From CAVSWN01 sp963770995 (GTDB taxonomy: Bacteria; Acidobacteriota; Vicinamibacteria; Vicinamibacterales; CAVVIG01), in contig CAVYRS010000005.1 in the NCBI GenBank assembly GCA_963770995.1, positions 1,116,001-1,180,000 on the forward strand: a DNA stretch of 64,000 bases, given 5' to 3'. Both the position numbers and the translations under genes were made by a program. The notes beneath the pieces were generated by a model. It did no database searches. It was given only the letters and a program-made list of their open reading frames with translations, and was not told where the DNA came from. Of this stretch, positions 35,440 to 44,853 are shown in pieces. Position 1 is the stretch's first letter. The number at the start of each line of letters is the position of its first letter.

Positions 35440-35734
35440 CAACGGGAGGCGAACGGCCCGTGGACCGGACCGTGAGCAGGCAGCCGGCGACGACAACATC
35501 GACGGCAAAGGCGCCGCCCGCATAGGGAAGATCGGCAGCGCCTACCGCACCCGGCGTGTGCGGGTTGGAACCCAGCAGGCTCGAGGTGCAAGCCGTGCAG
35601 TGAGTCGGGGTTTTGAAGTGGCAGACGAGGTCGTGATGCTCGAACGGCGTCGTGACCAGGAACAGGGCGTAGAGCGCCACGCCCACGACGCTGTGGCTCC
35701 TAGCCTGTCGACGACGCTCCAGTGGTGCGAGCAT
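35432..35734 (-). CDS. small membrane protein of zinc locus
   Basis: A 100-residue protein. After MLAPLERRRQARSH comes a helix (VVGVALYALFLVTTPFEH), then HHDLVCHFKTPTHCTACTSS with three Cys and four His, and a second hydrophobic segment (GAFAVDVVVAGCLL). The His/Cys loop could bind metal, fitting a position beside the znu porin, but this is inference. No family assigned. The stop lies inside a palindrome. Confidence 0.65.
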   Translation of the reverse strand: MLAPLERRRQARSHSVVGVALYALFLVTTPFEHHDLVCHFKTPTHCTACTSSLLGSNPHTPGAVGAADLPYAGGAFAVDVVVAGCLLTVRSTGRSPPVAV

Positions 35735-35749
35735 CCAGTCTCGATGATA

Positions 35750-36421
35750 TCACCGGCCGACGACGATCTTGACGCGGACGGCGAGACCGCCGAGGTCGTC
35801 CTCCCCCTCGGTTTTCGAGATGCCTCCCAACCCCAGAATGCCAGGCACGCGCGTGTATTGCTCGTCCACATCCACCCGAATCCACCTGTGCAGGCGAATC
35901 TCGACGCCGCCGGTGAGCACGAACCCGCGATGGCGAGCGGCGATGTTTTCTTCGGGATCGGAGGAGGGCGACGATTCCTTGTAGGCGTAGGTGCCGATGC
36001 CGCCGCCCGCATAGGGCACGATCGGCTGGTTGGGGCGCATGTCGAAGCGATAGCCGCCGGTCACTTCCAGCGGCTTGATCTCGGCCGTCAGCGGAAGGCC
36101 AAGACGGAAGTTCTTGCCGTCGACTCGAACCGCCCGCTCGCCGGTTTTTCGGAAACGCGAGGCGACCACCTCGGCGTAGTACCGGCCCTTGAACACCACC
36201 TGCAGGCCTCCGCCGAAAAACGGCTCGTGGGATCGACCGAACACGGCCTCGAACGTGTGAGCCGCCTCGAAGGTCTGGTGAGTGCCCATGACGAACGGCC
36301 GTAGTGCCAGGCCGTCGGTCTCGACTCCCCGCGAGACGACCCGTCGATCGTCGGGCTGCGCGTCCGCCGTCGCCGCTCCGCACAACACCAGCACGAGCGC
36401 GACGAGATGACGGCGTGTCAC
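35750..36421 (-). CDS. outer-membrane β-barrel protein
   Basis: A 223-residue protein with a leader (HLVALVLVLCGAATADAQ). The alternating barrel strands include PFFGGGLQVVFKGRYYAEVVA, VTGGYRFDMRPNQPIVPYAGGGIGTYAY and GGVEIRLHRWIRVDVDEQYT, as in the OmpA-like/outer-membrane-protein-barrel family. The GTG start overlaps the stop of the S8 protease upstream (GTGA), so the two are coupled. Role unknown. Confidence 0.8.
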   Translation of the reverse strand: MTRRHLVALVLVLCGAATADAQPDDRRVVSRGVETDGLALRPFVMGTHQTFEAAHTFEAVFGRSHEPFFGGGLQVVFKGRYYAEVVASRFRKTGERAVRVDGKNFRLGLPLTAEIKPLEVTGGYRFDMRPNQPIVPYAGGGIGTYAYKESSPSSDPEENIAARHRGFVLTGGVEIRLHRWIRVDVDEQYTRVPGILGLGGISKTEGEDDLGGLAVRVKIVVGR

Positions 36422-38014
36422 CTCGCGGGCCCGAATCCGCGAAGGGCGGCACGCGCATCAAGCAGACCGAACCCGAACGTGTCGTCGCGGCCGGGGCTGC
36501 CGAGATCCAGAGCCGTTTGCTCCAGCACCGCTTCGATCGCGGCCGGGTTCCGTGATGCCCTGCTGCATCAGCATCGCCGCAACACCGGAGACGTGCGGCG
36601 TGGCCATCGAGGTCCCGATGTAGCCGATGTAGGCGAGGACGTCGAAGCGCGGGCGCCGTGAACTGCGCGGGCGGCAGCAGGAACGTGTCGGTGAAGTTGA
36701 AGTCGAACGTCTGCTGGAACACGAAGCCGTCGCGGCCGAAGCCGCGTTCGGATCCGCCCGGCGCCGACAACTCCACGTAGCTCCCGGTGCTCGAGTAGTA
36801 CGCGTGCGCCTCGGTTGCGATCGACGGCAGCCACCGACACGGCGCCGTCCACGCGCGACGCGATCTCGGCGATGACCTCGAGCGGATTCCCCTGCTCGAA
36901 TTCGTTGCCGGCGGCGATGGCGACGAACACGCCCTTGCTGACGGCGTAGCGGATCGCGTCCTCGACGACGGGCGACGTGTTCGGCGGGCCCGTGCGTCCG
37001 ATGCTCATGTTGATGACCTTCGCGCCGTTGTCGGCCGCGTACCGGATGCCGCGCGCCACGACGTCGTCGGTGCCAACGTTCGGCGAGCCGAAGAGAAAGT
37101 CCCAGACGCCGTCGATCACCTTGACCGGCATCATCTTGACGTTGAACGCCACGCCCGCCGTCCCGATGCTGTCGTTGGTCAGCTGACCGACCGTGCCGGT
37201 GACGTGCGTGCCGTGGCCGTCGAAATCGAGCGGCACGGCGTTCGTCCCAGATGAAGTCGAGCGGCGACGACGAAGCGGCCCGGCGCCATCAGCTGCGGTC
37301 GCGCCGGAGTACGGGATCGTGACGCGGCCGAGCGCCGGATACCGGTTGCCCTGATCGTCGCGGAACGCGGGAAGCGTTTTCGATCAGCGTGGCGTTCTGA
37401 TAGGCCGACGCCGGTGTCGAGGACGGCGACGGTGATCGACGATCCGGCCTGCGGCTGAATGTCCCAGGCGCGCTCCATGTTGATCAGCGGCAGATTCCAC
37501 TGGCGCGTTGCGTAGAGCGGATCGTTCGGCACCAACAGCGTGTGCAGCCGCTGTACGACGCCTGCGCGTACTCGACGGCCGGCGATCGCTCAGCGAACGC
37601 CGCGCATCGCTTCCGGGTCGTCGTTCGCGATCGATACGCACGACGTCGAAGTCCGCGTAAGACGGTCTCGGCTCGATCGACGCCGTGCCGGCAAGCCGCC
37701 GCGATCGCCGACAGACGTTCAGCCTCGGCTCGCCGTCGCGGAACTTGACGATGACGCGACCTGGCACGACAGCGCACTGCCGGCCGCTCCGACTGGCGAT
37801 ACAGCGCCGCTCGCATGGCTGAGCGCTTCCGCGCTTCGGGGGTTCCCGGCGCGTGTGTCTCGTCCACGATGACGACCCTCGTCGACAGCCGGCAGCCCGA
37901 CGTTTTCGACGAACGACGTGACGCTCGGTTCGAGACTGGCCGTGCACGACGATGACGCCACGCCGCGATCGCCAGCGCGACAGCACGACAGCCGTGCACG
38001 AGCGGGAACCGCAT
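36418..38014 (-). CDS. subtilisin-like S8 serine protease, frameshifted
   Basis: The pieces give about 520 residues. They are a leader from ATG 38014, an inhibitor-like prodomain (VVPGRVIVKFRDGEP and YADFDVVRID), the mature start (NDPLYATRQWNLPLINMERAWDI), and the triad: Asp in VAVLDTGVG, His in DFDGHGTHVTGTV, and Ser near 36590 in a GTSMATPHVSGV-type stretch read in another frame. INMSIGRTGPP and FVAIAAGNEFEQG are typical substrate-cleft motifs. At least six one-base corrections are needed. It is secreted, presumably degradative, and divergent from leuC with 28 bp between starts. Confidence 0.82.
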
Positions 38015-38042
38015 CCGATGTATTCTATCGGCAGACACTGCC

Positions 38043-39449
38043 ATGGCTGACACACTTCTTTCAGAAGGTCTGGAACGCGCACACCGTGCGCACGCTGCCG
38101 AGCGGCCAGACGCAGCTGTTCGTCGGCCTGCATCTCGTTCACGAAGTGACGACGCCGCAGGCGTTCGACATGCTGCGACAGCACGGCTGGCGCGTCGCCT
38201 TTCCCGAGCGCACCTTCGCGCACCGTCGATCACATCGTGCCGACGATCGCGCGGACGCGCCCGTTTCTCGACGTGATGGCCGAGGAGATGACGACGTCGC
38301 TCGAGCGCAACTGCCGCGAGTTCGGCATCAACCTGTGGACGCCCGAGAGCCGACGACCAGGGCATCGTGCACGTGATCGGTCCCGAGCTCGGCCTGACGC
38401 AGCCGGGCATGACGATCGCGTGCGGCGACAGCCACACGTCGACGCACGGCGCGCTCGGCGCGATCGCCTTCGGCATCGGCACGTCGCAGGTGCGCGACGT
38501 GCTCGCGTCGCAGTGCCTCGCGCTCGATCCGTTGAAGGTCCGCCGCATCGACGTCAACGGGCGCGCTCGAGCCGCGGCGTCTACGCCAAGGACGTGATCC
38601 TGACGATCATCCGGCGTCTCGGCGTCCAGGGCGGCGTCGGCTTCGCCTACGAGTACGGCGGCAGCGACGCTCGACGCGATGACCGATCGACGAGCGGATG
38701 ACGATCTGCAACATGTCGATCGAAGGCGGCGCGCGCGTCGGCTACGTCAACCCCGACGAGACGACGTTCGCGTTTCTGCGCGGCCGGCCGTTCGCGCCGG
38801 CGGGCGACGCGTTCGATCGCGCGGTGGCCTGGTGGCGGCAGCATGGCGTCCGATCCGCATGCGCCGCTACGACGACCGCGTGCGCTTCGACGCCGGCGGC
38901 GATCGAACCGACCGTCACCTGGGGCATCAATCCCGGGCCAGTCGGTCGGCGTCAGCGAGCCGATCGCCGGCGACGCCGGACGACGAAGCGTTCGCGTTCA
39001 TGGGCTTCGAGCCGGGCGCGCGCGTCGCGCGGCACGAAGATCGACGTCGCGTTCATCGGATCGTGCACCAACGGCCGGCTGTCGGATCTCGAGGCGGCGG
39101 CGCGACGTCGTCCGCGGCCACCACGTCGCGCCGCACGTGCAAGGCGCTGGTCGTGCCCGGATCGCAGGCGGTCCGCGCGCGCGGCCGAAGCGCGCGGACT
39201 GCACGAGGTGTTCATCGAGGCCGGCTTCGAATGGCGCGGCGCCGGCTGCTCGATGTGCCTCGGCATGAACCCCGACCGCTCGAAGGGCCGCCAGGTCTGC
39301 GCCTCCTCGTCGAACCGCAACTTCAAGGGACGGCAGGGCAGCCCGACCGGCCGGACGCTGCTGATGAGCCCGGCGATGGTGGCGGCCGCCGCGATCGCCG
39401 GCGAAGTCGTCGACGTGCGCGACGATGCTCGAAGCGGGTGCCGGCATGA
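38043..39449 (+). CDS. leuC: 3-isopropylmalate dehydratase large subunit, frameshifted
   Basis: The joined frames read FFQKVWNAHTVRTLPSGQTQ, then HLVHEVTTPQAFDMLRQHG, HVIGPELGLTQPGMTIACGDSHTSTHGALG, FGIGTSQVRDVLASQC, MTICNMSIEGGARVGYVNPDE and FIGSCTNGR. The Cys ligands of the [4Fe-4S] cluster appear in SCTNGR and the GAGCSMCLGMN region. These define the aconitase-family LeuC. At least eight extra bases break the frame, for example 'agagccgacg' near 38350 and 'accgatcgacg' near 38690. With LeuD it isomerises 2- to 3-isopropylmalate. The stop overlaps the leuD start (ATGA). Confidence 0.9.
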
Positions 39450-40071
39450 GCGACGCGATGCCACGCCGACGCGACACGCAGATCAGCATCAGCGCGTCGA
39501 GCGGCCGCGGCCTGCCGCTGCGCGGCGACGACATCGACACCGATCGGATCATGCCGGCGCGGTTCCTCGTGTCGGTGTCGTTCGAGGGGCTCGAGCAGCA
39601 TCTCTTCGAGGACGATCGCGCCGCCAATCCGGCGCATCCGTTCAACGATCCGCGCTACGCAGGGCGCTTCGGTCCTGGTCGTCAACGCCAACTTCGGCTG
39701 CGGATCGTCGCGCGAGCACGCGCCGCAGGGCCTCGCGCGCGCGGGCATCCGGGCCATCGTCGGCGAATCGTTCTCGGAGATCTTCCAGGGCAACGCGGCG
39801 ATGCTCGGCCTGCCGTGCTTCGTCGCGAGCCACGCCGAGTCGATCAGCTGCAGACGCTCGATCGAAAGCGCGCCCGACGACCAGTCGTCGCTCGACGTCG
39901 CAGACCGGCGCGATCACGCGCGGGCGACGCTGTCGCTTCACGGCGACGCTGCCGGCGGCGCTGCGCGACGCGTTCCTCAGCGGCCAGTGGAATCCGACGG
40001 CGATGCTGCTGGATCGATTCGACGAGGTGCGCGCCGTCGCAGACCGCCTCCCCTACATTCGCGGATTCTGA
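39446..40071 (+). CDS. leuD: 3-isopropylmalate dehydratase small subunit, frameshifted
   Basis: The pieces read RGLPLRGDDIDTDRIMPARFL, FEDDRAANPAHPFNDPRYAG, NANFGCGSSREHAPQGLARAGIRAIVGESFSEIF and AAMLGLPCFVA. The LeuD swivelling-domain motif GCGSSREHA is intact. The product is about 205 residues. Three or four extra bases spoil the frame. It is coupled to leuC. Together they complete the isomerase step; leuB is not in the window. Confidence 0.9.
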
Positions 40072-40072
40072 T

Positions 40073-40159
40073 GTAGGTCCGCCTGAAGGCGGACCCCACG
40101 TACGGTCCAAGCTACCCGTGCCGAAGATCGTCGTGGGGTCCGGCTTTAGCCGGACCTAC
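40073..40159. repeat. REP pair between convergent genes
   Basis: GTAGGTCCGCCTGAAGGCGG ACC...CACG and the reverse-type CGTGGGGTCCGGCTTTAGCC GGACCTAC bracket an 87-bp block. Each half is itself a stem-loop and the outer ends also pair. It fills the gap between the ends of leuD and the LysR gene, and could terminate both. Confidence 0.85.
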
Positions 40160-40161
40160 TC

Positions 40162-41052
40162 TCAAACAGTCGGGCTCTTCTTGTCCTGCGCCACGGCCAG
40201 AAACGCGTCGGCCGCGTGCGACCGATGCGCCTTGCGGCAGACGAGCGTCACCTGCCGCTTGCGCGAGACGCCGGCGACCGGAATCGCGACGAGCCGGCCG
40301 CTCGCAATTTCGGTGATCGCGCAGCGGCGCGGCAGCAGCGCCACCCCGAGCTTCAACTCGACCGCGCGCTTGATGCCGTCGAGGCTCGGCAGCGAGATCA
40401 CCATCTTCAGCGGGATGTGGCGCTCCTCGAACAAGCCGCAGCACGCGCTCGCGCGCCGGCGACGGATCGTTGTGCGCGACGACCGGCTCGGCCGCGACGT
40501 CTTCCATCGTCACCTGCCGCCGGCTGGCGAGCGCGTGGGTGGGCGGCACGAGCAGCACGAGCTCGTCGCTGCCGACCGGCACTTCGAGCAGCCCGGCTTC
40601 GGCCGGGTGAAACGTCAGCGCGCCGAAGTCGAGGCTGCCCTGCTGCACTTCGACCGCGATCTGCCGCGCCGGCACGCGGCGCACGTCGATGGCGATGTCC
40701 GGATAGCCGCTGGCGGAAGCGCGCGATGAGCGGCAGCAGCGTGTGCACGGCCGCTTCGTTCGCGCCGATCAGCACGCGGCCGCGCCGCAGATCGCGCAGC
40801 TCGCGCACCGCCGACTCGGTTTCCTCGGCCAGGCGGACGAGCCGCTGCCCGTAGTTCTGCAGCATCCGGCCGGCGTCGGTGAGCGTGCCGGTCTTCGACG
40901 ATCGGTCGAAGAGCTGCTCGCCCGAGCTCGAGCTCGAGGCGGCGGATGGCCTGGCTGACGGCCGGCTGCGTCCGATGCACCTTGGCCGCCGCGCGCGAAA
41001 AGCTGCGCTCCTGGGCGACGGCGAGAAAGATCTTCAGGGCGGCCAGATCCAT
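40162..41052 (-). CDS. LysR-family regulator, frameshifted
   Basis: About 295 residues. The DNA-binding part is LAALKIFLAVAQERSFSRAAAKVHRTQPAVSQAIRRLE, a classic LysR winged helix-turn-helix. The linker and effector domain follow: RVLIGANEAAVHTLLPLI, VEVQQGSLDFGALTF, VGSDELVLLVPPTHALA, PSLDGIKRAVELKLGVALLPRR. Extra bases near 40921 (C), 40711 (G) and 40433 (T) break the frame. It lies between leuCD and leuA and is divergent from leuA, so leucine control is a reasonable guess. The start may be ATG 41052 or 41061. Confidence 0.85.
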
Positions 41053-41135
41053 GCGGAGCATTATAACACTGCCTTATTTTTCGTAATCATTATCACTTTG
41101 ACTTCTAGGCCGCCCGGCGGCTACAACACGGAGCC

Positions 41136-42399
<1,264 letters not shown>

Positions 42400-42427
42400 A
42401 TCTGTATCTGAATCGAATCTGCATCGA

Positions 42428-43100
42428 ATGTGCATGATTCCGCTGCGGGACGTCATTCCGTCCCGGACCACGCCCTACATCACCATCACGATCATCGTCC
42501 TCAACGCGCTGGCGTGGTTCTTCGAGCTGTCGCTGCTCGCGCGACGTGCTCCCCGTGTTCCTGCAGGTCTACGGCGTCGTCCCGGCGTACTTGCAGCCGC
42601 TCGACGCTCATCACCTCGATGTTCCTGCACGGCGAGCTGGTCGCACGTGATCGGCAACATGTGGTACCTCTGGATTTTCGGCGACAACGTCGAGGACCGC
42701 GTCGGCCACGGCCGCTTCATCGTCTTCTACCTGCTGTGCGGGATCGTCGCGGCCGCTCGGCCAGATTGCGATCGATCCGGAGTCGACGCTGCCGATGATC
42801 GGCGCCAGCGGCGCGATCGCCGGCGTGATGGGCGCGTACTTCGTGCTCTATCCGCAGTCGCGCGTGCTGACGCTGCTGCCGTGGATCTTCATCCAGGTCG
42901 TCGAGATGCCGGCCATCATCCTGCTGGGATTCTGGTTCCTGATGCAGCTGTTCAGCGCGGGCGCCATTGCCGTCACCGCCTCGACGCACGGCGGCGGCGT
43001 CGCGTTCATGGCGCACGTCGCGGGCTTCGCGATCGGCGCGATCGGGATCTTCGTGTTCCGGAAGCGGCAACTCGATCCCTGGGCCGCGCGCCCCTACTGA
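42428..43100 (+). CDS. rhomboid-family intramembrane serine protease, frameshifted
   Basis: About 220 residues. MIPLRDVIPSRTTPYITITI is the typical cytoplasmic start, VIGNMWYLWIFGDNVEDRVGHGRF follows, and the catalytic Ser lies in PMIGASGAIAGVMGAYFVLYP. The catalytic His lies in FMAHVAGFAIGAIGIFVFR. The GASGA + AHVAGF pair marks an active rhomboid. Small insertions near 42540, 42598, 42640 and 42755 break the 5' half. It cleaves single-pass membrane proteins within the bilayer. Substrate unknown. Confidence 0.88.
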
Positions 43101-43517
43101 TTACGGACTGATCAGCCGCACTTTCGGGAAATAGGTGCGATAGCGCACTGCATCGCGCGTGAGCAGCGTCATCCCGCTGACCGCGGCATGGGCACCGATG
43201 TAGAAGTCCGGCAGCGGCGACCGCTTCGCGCCGCCGCGGCGCCGGTAGTCCGCGAACACTTTCCCGGCGAGAAAACCTGCCTCCCATGGCAGCGGCGCCC
43301 TGATGTAGTAGCCGGCCGGCAGGTGCGCCTCGAGATCCTCGAGCCGCCGGTAGGCGACCGACACCTCCGCGTAGATGATGGGATTGATCGCCAGCAGGCC
43401 ACTATCCGCGGCCTCTTCCAGCATCGACGACGACCAGTCGGACCATTCCTCGTCTTCGGTCAGGACGTCGACCAACACATTCGAGTCGACCAGCGTGACC
43501 AGGTCAGTCTTCGCCAC
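43101..43517 (-). CDS. vapC: VapC-type PIN-domain toxin
   Basis: A 138-residue PIN ribonuclease. The acidic triad is visible: LVTLVDSNVLVDVL (Asp), IYAEVSVAYRR (Glu), LPDFYIGAHAAVSG (Asp), with a fourth acid in LLTRDAVRY. Such toxins cut tRNA or rRNA when free of antitoxin. It overlaps the AbrB-type antitoxin gene by 14 bases on the same strand, so the two are coupled. Confidence 0.93.
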   Translation of the reverse strand: MAKTDLVTLVDSNVLVDVLTEDEEWSDWSSSMLEEAADSGLLAINPIIYAEVSVAYRRLEDLEAHLPAGYYIRAPLPWEAGFLAGKVFADYRRRGGAKRSPLPDFYIGAHAAVSGMTLLTRDAVRYRTYFPKVRLISP

Positions 43518-43740
43518 GAGTCAGGGCCATCAACTGGTCGGTGCTCATCCCGGCTATGGGCTTCGGACCGCCTCTCATCTGCGCGAGCAGCCGCTGACCA
43601 CGCGTCTTGGTTCCGCGCTTCTTCCGGATCCGAACGCTGTCGCCCACGATGTCGAACTCGACCTCGCTGTGTGGCAGCAACCCCAGCCGCTCCCGGATGT
43701 CCTGCGGAATGGTGACCTGGCCCTTGGTAGTAATGCGCAA
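43504..43740 (-). CDS. vapB: AbrB-type antitoxin
   Basis: A 78-residue protein with the swapped-hairpin fold: RITTKGQVTIPQDIRERLGL then EFDIVGDSVRIRKK. A toxin-binding tail follows (MRGGPKPIAGMSTDQLMALT). I chose the TTG at 43738-43740: it gives the canonical MRITTKGQVTIP start and has GGAG seven bases upstream. A GTG nine codons earlier would place the binding site and palindrome inside the gene. It represses its own promoter and neutralises VapC. Confidence 0.88.
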   Translation of the reverse strand: MRITTKGQVTIPQDIRERLGLLPHSEVEFDIVGDSVRIRKKRGTKTRGQRLLAQMRGGPKPIAGMSTDQLMALTRGED

Positions 43741-43741
43741 G

Positions 43742-43763
43742 GTATTACTCCTACCAGTAATAC
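43742..43763. promoter_or_regulatory. probable vapBC operator palindrome
   Basis: GTATTAC (43742-43748), eight bases, then GTAATAC (43757-43763): an inverted repeat overlapping the ribosome binding site just upstream of the antitoxin TTG. It is the position expected for autoregulation by the VapBC complex. Confidence 0.6.
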
Positions 43764-43820
43764 TCACACTTTCGGGCGGAGCATGTCAACTGGTGGCTGC
43801 GATGGAGCGCGGGAGACGGC

Positions 43821-44853
43821 TCAGGATTTCGCGCGGATTTGCAGGGAGACGCGCGCGAGGTCGACGAGGACCTTCTCCAGCTCCGCTTCGTACTGATCGG
43901 CGGGCGTGGATTCCTTGCGGGCCTTGAGCGCCTCGAGTGCGGCCTGCAGGTCGGCCTGCCGCCGCACCAGGCCGGCAAGGGCGGTGTCGGCCGGCAGCGT
44001 CAGCACCGCGTCCGGCTGCAGGTAGGTGATGCGCGCGACGGCGCCGTCGTTGCCCGGCGTTTCCGCTTCGCGACCGACGCCGGCGCCCGTGTCGTCGAGC
44101 AGCGGCCGTTCGGTGGGCAACTGGCCCTTCTGCTCGAAGAACTGCTTCACGCCGGCGCTCGCGTAGTTGAAGGCCTCCCAGATCGAGACGCGATCGTTCT
44201 TGTCCACGTCCGCCGAGGAGTCGGCGAACGCGCCGACGAAGAACTCCGGAAACACCGTCTCGAACTGCTGCGCCGACGAATCGGTCGCGGTGAGCACGAC
44301 CCGGCCGCGTGACGCGAGCTGGCGCAGAAACGGAAAGCTCGCGCTGCTCGTGTTCACGAAGACCAGCCGTCCCGGTATGGGCTTCAGGAGCTCTGCCCAC
44401 TCGGTCGCGCTCAAGTCCGGTCCGACGAGGTTGAACTTGGCCTCCTCGCCGTCGAGCGTCGTGCCGTGGCCGATCAGCAGAATCATCAGCTGATCGTCTT
44501 TCGTCATCCGGCGCCGGAGATCGCCGAGCAGCGCGACGCACGTTCTCGCGGGTCGATTTCTGAATGCCATCACCTTCCGTTTCGCCGAACACGAGAACAG
44601 CCTCGGCCGGATAGGCAAACGTGTCCCGGAGCGTCGTCACCAGCGCCGTCCGCCACTTCGCGTACTTCTGCTCGTACGCCTCTCCTCCCGACGCGCCGGT
44701 GACGATAAGTGCATAGCGCTCGCCGGCGGAAGCGTTGAGGCCCGCACCAAGAAGGAGGGCGAACGCCAACCCAAATCGTACGTGGGGTCCGGCTTTAGCC
44801 GGACCTTCTGAGGTCCGCCTAAAGGCGGACCCCACAGAAACGAGGAGCCTCAC
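43821..44853 (-). CDS. caspase/legumain-like exported protein, REP in leader
   Basis: About 340 residues. A GTG overlapping the vWA stop starts VRLLVS. A 59-bp REP adds a stretch ending GPAKAGPH, and the hydrophobic core FGLAFALLLGAGLNASAG completes a signal peptide. The domain reads YALIVTGASGGEAYEQKYAKWR, MILLIGHGTTLDGEEAKFNL (His dyad position), GRLVFVNTSSASFPFL and VDKNDRVSIWEAFNYAS. This is a C13/C14-like fold. Where the nucleophilic Cys should be there is NTSSAS, so peptidase activity is doubtful. One extra base near 44545 breaks the frame. It is the last gene of the MoxR-type operon. Confidence 0.75.
44777..44835. repeat. REP palindrome pair inside signal-peptide coding region
   Basis: CGTACGTGGGGTCCGGCTTT AGCCGGACC and GGTCCGCCTAAAGGCGGACC CCAC form two stem-loops in 59 bp. 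It is the same family as 40073-40159. Read on the reverse strand it stays open and adds about 20 residues to the leader of the caspase-like protein. Confidence 0.85.
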
